64,000 bases of DNA from Streptomyces sp. NBC_00249. Lineage in GTDB: Bacteria; Actinomycetota; Actinomycetes; Streptomycetales; Streptomycetaceae. The notes beneath the pieces are model-generated. The model was not told where the DNA came from, searched no databases, and saw nothing but the letters and a program-made list of their open reading frames with translations. Positions 1 to 9,368 of the stretch are shown piece by piece. The stretch is from contig NZ_JAPEMV010000003.1 of the NCBI RefSeq assembly GCF_026342355.1, positions 62,001 through 126,000 on the forward strand. Direction: 5' to 3'. The translations under genes were made by a program, and so were the position numbers. Position 1 is the stretch's first letter, and the number at the start of each line of letters is the position of its first letter.

Positions 1-95
1 TCCCAGCTCACCCGGTGATCGCTACGCTACGTGTCGGTAATGAGCCGGGGGCGGTCCGTTTCGCGCGGGCCCGGGCAGGGTGGGGACAGCAGCAG

Positions 96-2402
96 ATGAC
101 CGATCAGGGCAGCGCGCCCGCACAGGGCGCGGCCGGGGCGGACCGGGCGGCCGCCGGGAGCGCGGACGGGGCCGACCATGCGGGACGGCGCCCGGCCGGA
201 GCGAGCCGGCGCTCCTTCCTCACCTACCTCGTCGCGGCGCCGACCCTGGCCCTGGTCACCCGTGCCGGGGCCGACGCGCTCGCCCCGCAGGCCGCGCACG
301 CCGTGATCCCGACCCTGCCCGCCATCGCCGACCTGGTGGACCTGGGCGACCTGTTCATCCTGGCCGGCGCCCCCACCTCGGCCCTGCTCGCGCTCGCCGT
401 CGAGACGGACGGCACCATCCGCTTCCGGCTCCCGCGCGAGGAGGTGGGCCAGGGCTTGACCACCGCCGTGGCCATGCTCGTGGCCGAGGAGCTCGACGCG
501 CCGCTGGCCTCCGTCCGGGTGGAGCTGGACGACGCCCGCCCCGAGCTGCTCTTCAACCAGCTGACCGGGTCCTCCAACTCGATCCGCTCGCTCTACGGCC
601 CGGTCCGCCAGTGCGCCGCCACCGCGCGGGCCCGCCTCGTCGCGGCCGCCGCCGCCCGCTGGAAGGTCTCCCCCTCCGGCCTGACCACCGCGAACGGCGT
701 CGTACGGGCCCCCGACGGCCGCACCGCCGACTACGGCAGCCTCTCCGCGGCCGCCGCCGCGCCCGGCCTGATCGTCCTCGGGGCCTCCCCGAAGCCGGCG
801 GCGAAGCACGCCCTCGTCGGCACCCCGACCAGCCGGATCGACGCCCGCGCCATGGTCACCGGGGCCCAGAAGTACACCCTCGACCTCCAGGTGCCGGGAG
901 CCAAGCCCTGCGTGGTGCGCCGCCCGCCCAGCCTCGGCGGGAGCGTCCGCTCCGTCGCCAACCTCGCGGCCGTCCAGGCCATGCCCGGTGTCCTGCACGT
1001 GGTGACCGTACCGACCGGCGTCGCCGTCGTCGCCGAGACCTTCGGGCAGGCCCTCGACGCCAAGGCCGCCCTCCAGGTCAGCTGGGGCCCCGGCCCGGCC
1101 GACCAGCTCTCGGACGCGCAGATCCGTACCAAGCTGCGCGCCGCCAACCCGGCGCCGCTGCTGCCCCCGCTGCTCACCCCGTACGTGGACGCCGAGTTCG
1201 ACTTCGCCTTCGTCAGCCACGCTCCGATGGAGACCAACTCCGCCATCGCCGACGTGCGCGAGGACCGCGCCGAGATCTGGTCCGGCCTGAAGTCCCCGAT
1301 CGTCGCCCGCGAGACCATCGCCGCCGACCTCGGGCTGCCGCTGTCCAAGGTGACGGTGCACGTGGTCCAGGCGGGCGGCTCCTTCGGCCGGCGGCTGTTC
1401 TTCGACGCCGCGCTGGAGGCGGCCCGGATCTCCAAGGCCTGCCGCCGCCCGGTGCGCCTGATGTGGACCCGGGTGGACGACACCCGGCACGGCCGGATGC
1501 GCCCCGCCACGTACCACCGGATCCGCGCCACCCACCTGCTCGGCGAGGTCCTCAGCTTCGAGCACCGGGTCGCCGCCGCCGAGACCGACTTCCGGCACGG
1601 CCTCGGCGAGATCATCACCGCCACCGTCGCCAGCCTGCCGTCCGGCATCGGCAACGCCACCCTCGCCCAGACGCTGTTCCTCACCACCGTCAAGTCGCCG
1701 TACCACTTCGGGCTCACCACCCAGGCGCTGACCGAGGTGCCGACCGGGATCCCCACCGGCTCCTGGCGTTCGGTGTACTCGGCCAACACCCGCGGGGCCG
1801 AGGAGATCGTGGTCGACGAACTGGCCGCCGCCACCGGCAAGGACCCGTACCGCTTCCGGCGCACCTTCCTCAAGACCGAGGCGCAGCGCGCCGTCCTGGA
1901 CAAGGTCGCCGCCGAGGGGGAGTGGGGCAGGGCGATGCCGGCCGGCTGCGCGCAGGGCATCGCCTTCCACGAGGAGTACAAGTCCCGCACCGCGTGCCTC
2001 GTGGAGATCGACACCCGCGATCCGGAGCACGTCCGCGTGACCAAGGCCGTCATCGCCGTGGACGTCGGCCTGCCCGTCAACCCGCGCGGTCTGGAGGCCC
2101 AGATGATCGGCGGCCTCACCGACGCGATCTCCACCACCCTGCGCGCCGGGCTGCACCTGGACAAGGGGCTGCCGCTGGAGGGCAGTTACAGCCAGTTCCA
2201 CTGGGCGAAGCAGCGCGACACCCCGCGCGACGTACGGGTCTTCGTGCTCCCGGCGACCGGTACGGAGCCGGGCGGCGCGGGCGAGCTCGGGGTGCCGGCC
2301 GCCGTCGGTGCCATCGCCAACGCCTGGGCCCGCGCGACCGGTTCCAAGCCGCGCAGCTTCCCCCTCGACTTCGACGTCGACTTCACCCCCTACCCGCGCT
2401 GA
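96..2402 (+). CDS. Molybdopterin-binding subunit of xanthine dehydrogenase-family hydroxylase (IorB-like)
   Basis: Large molybdenum-cofactor subunit resembling isoquinoline 1-oxidoreductase beta; such enzymes hydroxylate N-heterocycles or oxidise aldehydes and pass electrons to a [2Fe-2S] subunit. The ATG at 96 is preferred to the one at 15 because it leaves a clean twin-arginine signal (SRRSFLTY, residues 37-44, then a hydrophobic run ending AHA), so the 768-residue protein should be exported folded by Tat. Conserved family segments are visible: [16 protein letters not shown], and [12 protein letters not shown] near the C terminus, where the catalytic glutamate lies. The downstream gene starts 14 bases after the stop, giving a beta-alpha two-gene operon. 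No third FAD subunit or cofactor-maturation gene is present. The substrate cannot be told from sequence. Confidence 0.88.
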   Translation: MTDQGSAPAQGAAGADRAAAGSADGADHAGRRPAGASRRSFLTYLVAAPTLALVTRAGADALAPQAAHAVIPTLPAIADLVDLGDLFILAGAPTSALLALAVETDGTIRFRLPREEVGQGLTTAVAMLVAEELDAPLASVRVELDDARPELLFNQLTGSSNSIRSLYGPVRQCAATARARLVAAAAARWKVSPSGLTTANGVVRAPDGRTADYGSLSAAAAAPGLIVLGASPKPAAKHALVGTPTSRIDARAMVTGAQKYTLDLQVPGAKPCVVRRPPSLGGSVRSVANLAAVQAMPGVLHVVTVPTGVAVVAETFGQALDAKAALQVSWGPGPADQLSDAQIRTKLRAANPAPLLPPLLTPYVDAEFDFAFVSHAPMETNSAIADVREDRAEIWSGLKSPIVARETIAADLGLPLSKVTVHVVQAGGSFGRRLFFDAALEAARISKACRRPVRLMWTRVDDTRHGRMRPATYHRIRATHLLGEVLSFEHRVAAAETDFRHGLGEIITATVASLPSGIGNATLAQTLFLTTVKSPYHFGLTTQALTEVPTGIPTGSWRSVYSANTRGAEEIVVDELAAATGKDPYRFRRTFLKTEAQRAVLDKVAAEGEWGRAMPAGCAQGIAFHEEYKSRTACLVEIDTRDPEHVRVTKAVIAVDVGLPVNPRGLEAQMIGGLTDAISTTLRAGLHLDKGLPLEGSYSQFHWAKQRDTPRDVRVFVLPATGTEPGGAGELGVPAAVGAIANAWARATGSKPRSFPLDFDVDFTPYPR

Positions 2403-2416
2403 ACCTGGAGTACGCC

Positions 2417-2872
2417 GTGCCCTCGCACACCTTCACCGTCAACGGGCAGAGCGTCACCGTCGACGCGCCCGACAACCTGCCCCTGCTGTGGGTGCTCCGC
2501 GACATGCTGGGCGTCACCGGCCCCAAGTACGGCTGCGGGGTGGACGTCTGCAAGGCCTGCACCAGCCACCTCGACGGGGCGGACGTCCGCCCGTGCGTGG
2601 TACCCGTCTCCGCCTGCGCGGGGAAGAAGGTCACCACCATCGAGGGGCTGGCGAACGGGGACCAGCTGCACCCCGTGCAGGAGGCCTGGCTCGAACAGGA
2701 CGTGGCCCAGTGCGGTTTCTGCCAGCCGGGCCAGATCATGGCGGCCGTCGCGCTGCTCCAGCGGACCAGCGAGCCGACGGACGAGGACATCGACGCCATC
2801 GCCAACATCTGCCGCTGCGGGACCTACTTCCGCATCCGCGAGGCCATCCGCAGTGCGGCCGCCCGCATGTGA
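2417..2872 (+). CDS. [2Fe-2S] small subunit of molybdenum hydroxylase (IorA-like)
   Basis: A 151-residue iron-sulfur subunit that relays electrons from the molybdenum subunit encoded just upstream. The N-terminal plant-type [2Fe-2S] domain has the cysteine spacing in [14 protein letters not shown] plus a later cysteine in DVRPCVV. The C-terminal alpha-helical domain binds a second cluster through QCGFCQPGQ and CRCGTY. This matches the usual two-cluster small subunit in order and length. The start is GTG at 2417, with GGAG at 2407-2410 six bases upstream. In-frame readings extending much further upstream run through iorB in another frame and are not real. Physiological electron acceptor unknown; export by hitch-hiking with the Tat-tagged partner is an inference. 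Confidence 0.9.
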   Translation: MPSHTFTVNGQSVTVDAPDNLPLLWVLRDMLGVTGPKYGCGVDVCKACTSHLDGADVRPCVVPVSACAGKKVTTIEGLANGDQLHPVQEAWLEQDVAQCGFCQPGQIMAAVALLQRTSEPTDEDIDAIANICRCGTYFRIREAIRSAAARM

Positions 2873-2899
2873 CGGTCCGTCGGTGGAGGGGGAGGGGCC

Positions 2900-3313
2900 T
2901 CAGGCGAGCAGCTTCTGCTTCGCCTGCTGGAACTCGGCCTCGCTGAGGTCGCCCTTGGCCTTGAGCTCGGAGAGCCGGGCCAGTTCGTCCGCGGTGCTCT
3001 TGCCGGAGCTCCCGGCGGCGTCGCGGACGTAGGAGTTGAAGGCCTCCTGCTGTTCCTGTGCGTGCTTGATCTCCCGCTTGCCCATGTTCTTGCCGCGGGC
3101 GATCACGTAGACCAGGACGCCCAGGAAGGGGATCAGCAGCAGGAACAGCAGCCAGGCGGCCTTCAGCCAGCCGTTCATCTCGTGGTCGCGGAAGAGGTCG
3201 ATGATGATCCTGAAGAGCAGGAACAGCCACATGACCCAGAGGAAGATCCACATCACGGTCCAGAACGCGCCCAGCACCGGGTAGTCGTAGGCCAGATAGA
3301 CAGATCCGTCCAC
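2900..3313 (-). CDS. SHOCT-domain membrane protein with phospholipase D N-terminal-like region
   Basis: A 137-residue protein with two membrane helices (about residues 12-40 and 50-70) in a Trp/Phe-rich PLD-nuclease N-terminal (PLDc_N) type hairpin. A short charged linker and a C-terminal SHOCT helix pair (ELARLSELKAKGDLSEAEF) follow. SHOCT domains of this kind are common at the ends of small actinobacterial membrane proteins and are thought to mediate oligomerisation; no enzymatic residues are present. It lies between the hydroxylase operon, with which it converges, and the kimA-like gene, from which it diverges. Function unknown. Confidence 0.8.
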   Translation of the reverse strand: MDGSVYLAYDYPVLGAFWTVMWIFLWVMWLFLLFRIIIDLFRDHEMNGWLKAAWLLFLLLIPFLGVLVYVIARGKNMGKREIKHAQEQQEAFNSYVRDAAGSSGKSTADELARLSELKAKGDLSEAEFQQAKQKLLA

Positions 3314-3444
3314 GGCCGTCCTCCTTCGTTCGCGCGGCCGTCGCGCCGTCGTGCGCGGCGGCCGACGTGATCACCATCGCAGCGGTCTTTCAAGATCGCC
3401 ACTGGACCGGACGGACGCACGCAAGACCGGCAGAAGCGTAGAAA

Positions 3445-5412
3445 ATGGACGATCATGCGGGAATGAGGCGTATCAACGCGAAACGCGTGCTGGTCGGTGA
3501 GCCCCTCGACACCGCGCGCCTGGGCGAGACCCTGCTGCCCAAACGGCTGGCGCTCCCCATTTTCTGCAGCGACCCGCTCTCCTCCGTCGCCTACGCCACC
3601 GAGGAGATCCTGCTCATCCTCGCCCTCGGCGGCGTCGCCCTGCTCCACCTGACCTGGTACGCCGCCGCCGCGATCGTCTTCCTCCTGGTGGTGGTCATCG
3701 CCTCCTACCGCCAGACCTGCCACGCCTACCCCGGCGGCGGAGGCGCGTACATCGTCAGCGCCGAGAACCTCGGCCCCACCGCGGCCCTCACCGCCGCCAG
3801 CGCCCTGCTCGTCGACTACGTGATGACCGTCGCCGTGTCCGTGGTCTCCGGGGTCGCCGCCATCACCTCGGCCATCCCCTCCCTCAGCGACCACCAGGTC
3901 GGCCTGTCCGTCGCCTTCGTGGTCCTGCTGACCCTGATGAACCTGCGCGGCGTACGGGAGTCGGGCCGCGTCTTCGCCATCCCCACCTACGGCTTCGTCC
4001 TCGTCATCTACGTCATGTTCGCCGTCGCCGCCGTCCGCCTCGCGACCGGCGACACCATCCGCGCCGAGTCCGCCCACCTGCCGATCACCGCGGCCGGCAC
4101 CTACACCGGCATCGCCCTCGTCTTCCTCGCCCTGCGCGCCTTCGCCTCCGGCTGCACCGCCCTGACCGGCGTCGAGGCCATCAGCAACGGCGTGCCCGCC
4201 TTCCGGAAGCCCAAGGCCAGGAACGCCGCGACCACCCTCGCCGCGATGGGCGTGCTGTCCGTGACCATGTTCGTCGGCATCACCGCCCTCGCCATGACCT
4301 ACAAGGTGCACGTCGCCGCCGACCCCACCGAACTGGGCCTGGCCCCCGGCACCCCGATGTCCACCGCCCTCGCCCAGATCGGCCGGGCCACCTTCGGGAG
4401 CTGGCACTTCCTCTTCTACCTGCTCCAGGCCGTCACCGCCGGGGTGCTGATCCTCGCCGCGAACACCGCCTTCAACGGCTTCCCCATGCTCGCCTCGATC
4501 CTCGCCAAGGACCGGTACGCGCCCCGCCAGCTCTTCAACCGGGGCGACCGGCTCGTCTACTCCAACGGCGTCGTCCTGCTCGCCCTCGCCGCCATCGCCC
4601 TGATCGTCGCCTTCGACGCCGAACTGACCCGCCTCATCCAGCTCTACATCATCGGCGTCTTCGTCTCCTTCACCCTCTCCCAGGCGGGCATGGTCCGGCA
4701 CTGGCGGCGCGCCCTCGCCTCACCCGCCACCCCCAGGGCCGAACGCGTCCACATCCACCGCCGGCTCGCCATCAACGCGGTCGGCGCCTGCATGACCGCC
4801 GTCGTGCTGGTCATCGTCCTCCTCACCAAGTTCACGCACGGCGCCTGGCTGGTCGTCATCGCCATGCCCGCCCTCTTCCTCGGCATGAAGGGCGTCCGCC
4901 GCCACTACGACGCCGTCGCCCGGCAGGTCGCCGTCGCCCCCGGCATCCGCCCGCGCAAGCCGGCCCGCCACCACGTCGTCGTCCTGGTCGCCAACGTGCA
5001 CGCCCCCACCCTCAAGGCCCTCGGCTACGCCCAGGCCCTGCGGCCCGACACCCTCACCGCGCTCTCCGTCGCCGCCGACGAGGAGGACGCCCAGCGGCTG
5101 CGCGACGCCTGGGCGGAGCACGACCCGGGTATCCCCCTCAAGGTGCTGCACTCGCCCTACCGGGAGGTGGTCGGACCGGTCATGGCCTACCTGGAGGAGG
5201 AGGCCGCCGCCGAGGGCACGGACATGCTGTCGGTGGTCATCCCCGAGTACGTGGTCGGGCACTGGTGGGAACAGCCCCTGCACAACCAGAACGCGCTACG
5301 GCTCAAGGCGCGGCTGCTGTTCACCCCGGGGATCGCGGTGATCGACGTCCCGTACCTGCTGGAGTCGGCGCGGCAGGGGGAGCCGGCGGAGCCTGCGGGG
5401 ACGGCGGAGTAG
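3445..5412 (+). CDS. KimA-family potassium importer (APC superfamily)
   Basis: A 655-residue multi-spanning transporter that agrees along its whole length with Bacillus KimA (YdaO), a high-affinity K+/H+ symporter. Diagnostic stretches are SDPLSSVAYATEEILL-like near residue 40, YPGGGGAYIVSAENLG, SGCTALTGVEAISNGVP, and AANTAFNGFPMLASILA. After about 12 helices there is a soluble C-terminal domain of roughly 170 residues with KimA-like ends (LLFTPGIAVIDVPYLL). In KimA this domain binds cyclic di-AMP; whether it does so here is inference. Starts at 3445 and 3463 are both possible. The 3' end overlaps the convergent PucR-type gene by 92 bases. No ydaO-type riboswitch is recognisable in the 131-base leader region. 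Confidence 0.85.
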   Translation: MDDHAGMRRINAKRVLVGEPLDTARLGETLLPKRLALPIFCSDPLSSVAYATEEILLILALGGVALLHLTWYAAAAIVFLLVVVIASYRQTCHAYPGGGGAYIVSAENLGPTAALTAASALLVDYVMTVAVSVVSGVAAITSAIPSLSDHQVGLSVAFVVLLTLMNLRGVRESGRVFAIPTYGFVLVIYVMFAVAAVRLATGDTIRAESAHLPITAAGTYTGIALVFLALRAFASGCTALTGVEAISNGVPAFRKPKARNAATTLAAMGVLSVTMFVGITALAMTYKVHVAADPTELGLAPGTPMSTALAQIGRATFGSWHFLFYLLQAVTAGVLILAANTAFNGFPMLASILAKDRYAPRQLFNRGDRLVYSNGVVLLALAAIALIVAFDAELTRLIQLYIIGVFVSFTLSQAGMVRHWRRALASPATPRAERVHIHRRLAINAVGACMTAVVLVIVLLTKFTHGAWLVVIAMPALFLGMKGVRRHYDAVARQVAVAPGIRPRKPARHHVVVLVANVHAPTLKALGYAQALRPDTLTALSVAADEEDAQRLRDAWAEHDPGIPLKVLHSPYREVVGPVMAYLEEEAAAEGTDMLSVVIPEYVVGHWWEQPLHNQNALRLKARLLFTPGIAVIDVPYLLESARQGEPAEPAGTAE

Positions 5413-6634
5413 GGCGCTGGGCCACCGCCGCGTGGGCCAGCGCCAGCTCCACCACGTGCGCCGGGTCCGCCAGTGAGCGCCCCGTCAGCTGCTCCAGACG
5501 GCGCAGCCGGTTGGACACGGTGTTGCGGTGGCAGTACAGCCGCTGCGCGGCGTACGTGGTCGAGCCCCGGCACGCCAGCCAGGTGCCCAGCGTCGTCAGC
5601 AGGACCCGGCCGTCCTGCGGGGGCAGCGCCAGCACCGGGCCCAGCACCACCAGGCGCAGCCGGGCGGCGAGTTCGGGGTCGGAAGCCACCAGCGCCGCCG
5701 GGAGCCGCTCGTCCAGCAGCGCGGCACCGGGGCCCCCGGCGGGGGTGGTGCGCAGGGCCAGGGCCGCGAGCCGGCGGGCCCCGCCCAGCTCGGCCGGATC
5801 CGCGACGACCGGGCTGATCCCGGCGCGCACCGCGAGGGGGGCGAGCAGCTCGCGCAGCGACTCCAGCGGATGGTGGCCCAGTTCGGCCAGGACGCTCTCC
5901 CCGTCGGCCCGGACCCGCCACAGCAGCCGCGGGGCGCCGGGCCCGCTCTCCGGCCCGCTCTCCGGCCCGCTCTCCGGCCCGCTCTCCGGCCCGGCCTGCG
6001 GCCCGCCGCCGGGCCCGCCGTCCGGGCTGCCGGGTCTGTCGGAGCCGCCGTCCGGGCGGGAGCCGAGCACCGCCACCGCGAACCGGCCCCGCTCCGGCAG
6101 CCCCAGCCGGGCCGCCGCCTCCGCGGCCGGACCCGACCCGTCGAGCAGGGTGTCCAGCAGGGCCGCCCGCAGCTCCCGCTCACGGTCCTCGCGTACGGCG
6201 CCGGTCCGCCCGTACGCCTCGGCGGCGGCGTCCGCCATCCGGTCCAGTACGTCCCACAGGGCGACCGCCCCCGGCAGCAGCCCCGGCAGCCGCTCCCGGT
6301 CGTACGCGGCCACCGCCTCGGTCAGGCTCTGCCACAGCAGCCGCCCGCCGTGCCGGTAGGCCCGCCGCAGGGGCTCGATCGGCAGTCCCCGTTCGGCGCG
6401 CAGGGCGCCGGCGGCGCGGGCCTCGGACAGCTCCGGCGCCAGCCCCCGGGAGCTGAGGACCAGCCCTTCGACGGCCTGGCGCAGGGTGCGGTGGATCCGC
6501 TCGCGCAGCTCGGCCCGCCCGAGCAGGGCGGCGTAGGCGGGATCCTCGGTCAGCGTCCGGTCGGTGAGCCGGTCCGCCGCGACGGCGATCCGGCGGTTCA
6601 GGTCCTCGCGTATCTCCTCGATGATCCGCTCCAT
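5321..6634 (-). CDS. PucR-family transcriptional regulator
   Basis: A 437-residue regulator with the PucR C-terminal helix-turn-helix (YAAQRLYCHRNTVSNRLRRL, about residues 365-385) and an N-terminal helical sensory region beginning MERIIEEIREDL. The ATG at 6634 was chosen because further upstream sequence is promoter DNA shared with the divergent tetR-like gene. The linker around residues 215-232 carries four perfect 12-base repeats encoding a GPES tetrapeptide, a likely slippage site. The 3' end runs 92 bases into the convergent transporter gene, so the last 30 codons are antisense to it. PucR proteins often control purine or nitrogen metabolism, but nothing here identifies the effector or targets. 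Confidence 0.85.
   Translation of the reverse strand: MERIIEEIREDLNRRIAVAADRLTDRTLTEDPAYAALLGRAELRERIHRTLRQAVEGLVLSSRGLAPELSEARAAGALRAERGLPIEPLRRAYRHGGRLLWQSLTEAVAAYDRERLPGLLPGAVALWDVLDRMADAAAEAYGRTGAVREDRERELRAALLDTLLDGSGPAAEAAARLGLPERGRFAVAVLGSRPDGGSDRPGSPDGGPGGGPQAGPESGPESGPESGPESGPGAPRLLWRVRADGESVLAELGHHPLESLRELLAPLAVRAGISPVVADPAELGGARRLAALALRTTPAGGPGAALLDERLPAALVASDPELAARLRLVVLGPVLALPPQDGRVLLTTLGTWLACRGSTTYAAQRLYCHRNTVSNRLRRLEQLTGRSLADPAHVVELALAHAAVAQRPTPPSPQAPPAPPAAPTPAGTGRRSPRSPG
5940..5987 (-). repeat. 12-bp coding minisatellite (4 copies)
   Basis: Four perfect tandem copies of GGCCCGCTCTCC (plus strand), giving a repeated Gly-Pro-Glu-Ser in the PucR-type protein. Copies are in frame, so gain or loss of a unit would change linker length without a frameshift. 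Confidence 0.9.
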
Positions 6635-6704
6635 GACGGGCAGGGTGACACGGGGGAGGGGCCGCTGGGGAGGGCCCGGAGCGCGAAGGTCCGTTAGCGT
6701 GTGC

Positions 6705-6728
6705 TGAGTACTGTAGGTGCAGTACTTA
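6705..6728. promoter_or_regulatory. Inverted repeat, probable TetR operator
   Basis: AGTACT at 6707-6712 and AGTACT at 6721-6726, separated by 8 bases, lie in the 130-base region between the divergent PucR-type gene (start 6634) and TetR-type gene (start 6765). Size, symmetry and position fit an operator bound by the TetR-family product. The binding itself is inferred. Confidence 0.55.
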
Positions 6729-6764
6729 CGTAGGCCCCCGCACCATGAACCCAGGGATCCGCCC

Positions 6765-7352
6765 ATGCGCCAGAATCCGGAACGCCGCGCCGCGCTGCTC
6801 GACGCAGCCATCGAAGTCCTGGCGCGCGAAGGCTCACGGGGCCTGACCCTGCGCGCCGTGGACGCGGAGGCCTCCGTCCCGACGGGTACCACCTCCAACT
6901 ACTTCGCCAACCGCGGCCAACTGCTCGTCCAGATACTCCACCGCACCCGCGAACGCCTCACCCCGGACCCGGCCGAACTCGAGGGCCCGCTCGACACCGC
7001 CGTCCTGCTGCGCCGTCTCCTGGCCCGGCTCCGGCGCGAGCGCAGCGTGCACGTCGCCATGCTGGAGCTGCGCCTGGAGGCCACCCGCAGGCCCGAACTC
7101 CAGGTCGAACTGGCGGGGTTCCTCGGCGCCGAACTGGAGCAGAACATCGCCGGTCACCTGGCGGCGGGCCTGCCGGGGGACCGGGCGGGCGTCCTGCTCG
7201 TCTACTTCGCCATGCAGGGCCTCTACCTGGACGACCTCACCCTCCCGTCCCTGCTGGCCCCCCACCCGGTGGACGACCTCATCGGCGTGATGGCCGACCG
7301 CCTCCTCCCCGCGGGAGGTCGGCAGGCCGCCCCGCCCGGTCAGCCCGCGTAG
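6765..7352 (+). CDS. TetR/AcrR-family transcriptional regulator
   Basis: A 195-residue repressor-type protein. The N-terminal helix-turn-helix covers about residues 8-50 (RRAALLDAAIEVLAREGSRG through VPTGTTSNYFANR), followed by an all-helical ligand-binding domain with no recognisable effector signature. The ATG at 6765 follows AGGGA at a normal distance; the ATG at 6717 would lie inside the inverted repeat. It diverges from the PucR-type gene and its last 13 bases overlap the convergent M48 protease gene. Likely targets are itself and the divergent gene, by position only. Confidence 0.85.
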   Translation: MRQNPERRAALLDAAIEVLAREGSRGLTLRAVDAEASVPTGTTSNYFANRGQLLVQILHRTRERLTPDPAELEGPLDTAVLLRRLLARLRRERSVHVAMLELRLEATRRPELQVELAGFLGAELEQNIAGHLAAGLPGDRAGVLLVYFAMQGLYLDDLTLPSLLAPHPVDDLIGVMADRLLPAGGRQAAPPGQPA

Positions 7353-8644
7353 TCGCTGATCACCATGCGCGCCAGGGCCGCCCGGGCCGGAGCCAGCTCG
7401 GCGGCCAGCAGGGCCGCGCGGGAGTCGTCGTAGGAGACCAGAGCCGGCCCGGCCGCGGCGGCGGCCGCGTGGCGGCGACGCAGGTGGGTCGGGGGGTGGG
7501 TGCTGTCCACGCAGTGCCCGCGCAGTGCGGAGACCCGCCGCAGCCGCTCGAACTCCCGCTCCGGAAAGTCCCCGATGCGCTCGGCCAGCCGCTCCCACAG
7601 CCCCTCCTCGGCCGCCAGACGGGCTTCGCGCCCGTCCCGGCCGCCGCGCATCCGCGCCGCCACCGCCTGCCGACGCAGCTCGGCGTCGACCGACTCGGTC
7701 ACCAGCAGCCGGTCCATCAGCCCGACCGCCCCCTGCGTGGACCCCGCCCGCGCGGCGCTCGCGTCGGCCAGGTACTCGGCCCGCAGCGAGGCCCGCAGGG
7801 TCAGCCGGTCCAGCAGCAGGATCAGCCCGTACACGCCCCACCGCGGCAGGAAGGTCGCCGCGTTGACGAACCGGTCCAGCAGCTTCACCGCCGGGGTCGG
7901 CGCGAGCGTGTAGTGCCACACGGACAGCGCGTTCAGCGCCCAGGCCGTGATCCACGCGCGCCGGACGTCGCCGTGGGAGAAGTGCCCCAGCTCGTGCCCG
8001 AGCAGCGCCACGCGCTCCTGGGGCCGCAGGATCTCCCAGAGCCCGAGCCCGAGGAACATCACCCGGCGCCCGCGCGGACCGTACGTGGTCACCGAGGCGT
8101 TGGCCTCGGCGTCCACCACCACGGCGTGCACCCCGTGCGTTCCGACCGCCGCCCCGACCTCGTCGATCAGTGCGAACAGCGCCGGCGCGTCGGCCCGGTA
8201 CAGGACGAGGGCGTCCTTCGGCAGGCGCCCCGGCCGGGGCCGCAGGACCGCGGCGATCGCCAGCAGCAGGACGCCGACGACGGGCTGCACCCCGGTGTCC
8301 CATCCGAGCACCACCAGCAGTACGCCGCCCACCACCAGCAACACCGTCACCGAGTGCACCAGCAGCGCGATTCCGAGAGCCAGCAGGGTCGAGACGTCCC
8401 GCGCGGGCGGGGCGCTCCCGGCGGTCTGTTCCAGCCCGGCCACCAGCTGCTCCCCGAACCCCTGCGCGAGCCGCCGCCGGGCGGCCGCGATCCGGCCGCG
8501 CCGCGGGTCCGGTGCGCCGGGGTCCACGTTCCAGTCGCAGGCCGCGCACCAGTCGACGTACCGCTCGCACACCGGCACCGTGCTCCCGCACTGCGGGCAC
8601 GGCCGGGTCGTCTTCGCGTTCACCGCCGCGTCGGTGGTCTCCAT
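7340..8644 (-). CDS. M48-family zinc metalloprotease, membrane-bound
   Basis: A 434-residue membrane protease. The N terminus has a zinc-ribbon pair (CPQC and CAAC, residues about 16-38). Two hydrophobic helices follow at about residues 88-130, then the gluzincin active site HELGH (H217, E218, H221) with the third ligand glutamate expected in the RAEYLADASAARAG helix. Length and order match HtpX/M48-like proteins of streptomycetes, which degrade misfolded membrane proteins. Start ATG at 8644. The gene is convergent with, and overlaps by 13 bases, the TetR-type gene. Substrates are unknown. Confidence 0.85.
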   Translation of the reverse strand: METTDAAVNAKTTRPCPQCGSTVPVCERYVDWCAACDWNVDPGAPDPRRGRIAAARRRLAQGFGEQLVAGLEQTAGSAPPARDVSTLLALGIALLVHSVTVLLVVGGVLLVVLGWDTGVQPVVGVLLLAIAAVLRPRPGRLPKDALVLYRADAPALFALIDEVGAAVGTHGVHAVVVDAEANASVTTYGPRGRRVMFLGLGLWEILRPQERVALLGHELGHFSHGDVRRAWITAWALNALSVWHYTLAPTPAVKLLDRFVNAATFLPRWGVYGLILLLDRLTLRASLRAEYLADASAARAGSTQGAVGLMDRLLVTESVDAELRRQAVAARMRGGRDGREARLAAEEGLWERLAERIGDFPEREFERLRRVSALRGHCVDSTHPPTHLRRRHAAAAAAGPALVSYDDSRAALLAAELAPARAALARMVISDYAG

Positions 8645-8905
8645 TGCTCCCCCTCCTCGCCACGGCCCACTCGGGCGCGCGGCCCCGGAAGGATAGACGG
8701 GCCCCCGGAGCAGGGGCCGGGCGGGGTTCCGGCCGGTCAGGGAGGGCGGTGGCCGGGGTGGGCGGCGTTGGCGAGGGGCTTCGGATGCCGGGGGCCGGGC
8801 GTGAGTTGATCTTATGCTCAGGTTTACGCGAGCCTGCTGGTTTTGCGGCGAGTCAGGGACTTACATGGGTTTGCCAGGCCTCGAACCGGAGCAGGGGGAC
8901 TCATC

Positions 8906-9154
8906 ATGGACACCGACCACAGTCAGAAGGACAGCACGGCCGCACCCACGCTCATCGGTTCCGTCCAACGCGCCCTGCGGCTGGTCGAGGCGATGCACGC
9001 CGAGGGCGGCGCGACGGCGAAACGGCTCTCCCGGCTGACGGGCATCCCGCTGCCGACCGTCTACCACCTGCTGCGCACCCTGAGCCACGAGGGCTACGTG
9101 CGGCGCGAGGGCGGGGCGTTCCGGCTCGCGGGCGGTCTTCCGCTCGCTTCCTGA
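8906..9154 (+). pseudogene. Truncated IclR-family regulator (DNA-binding domain only)
   Basis: Encodes 82 residues starting at the ATG at 8906, which has AGGGGG seven bases upstream. Residues 16-78 form a canonical IclR winged helix (GSVQRALRLVEAMHAE, LTGIPLPTVYHLLRTL, HEGYVRR), but translation stops right after the wing and the usual ~170-residue effector domain is absent. Downstream DNA in all frames looks like the promoter region of the Roadblock cluster, so the remainder was deleted. It keeps a good ribosome site and could still produce a small DNA-binding protein. Treated as a fragment; either status is possible. Confidence 0.7.
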
Positions 9155-9191
9155 ACACGCTGTCGACCGGCGTTCGGCCCGATCGGTGCCG

Positions 9192-9212
9192 GTGATCAAC
9201 AAGAGTGATCAC
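9192..9212. promoter_or_regulatory. Perfect 7-7-7 inverted repeat upstream of Roadblock cluster
   Basis: GTGATCA at 9192-9198 and TGATCAC at 9206-9212 are separated by 7 bases. It lies in the relatively AT-rich 214-base stretch before the first Roadblock gene, about 160 bases upstream of its start. The regulator is unknown; the spacing suggests a dimeric transcription factor. Confidence 0.5.
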
Positions 9213-9368
9213 AAACGAACGGGTTCTGGCCAAGCTGTCACGTGCTACCGCGCATGTTCCAGCGGAAAATGCCAGAACGCCTTTTCGTAGTGTGGAAGTT
9301 GAGTAAGTTCCCTCCTGTCGCGCCGTACGACCGTGCACTCAGCACGTCCGGCCGGGAGGGGAGCCCGC

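Noticed and set aside
3314..3444. A ydaO-type c-di-AMP riboswitch before the KimA-like gene
   Set aside because: The interval is too short and lacks the conserved pseudo-symmetric core as far as can be seen by eye.
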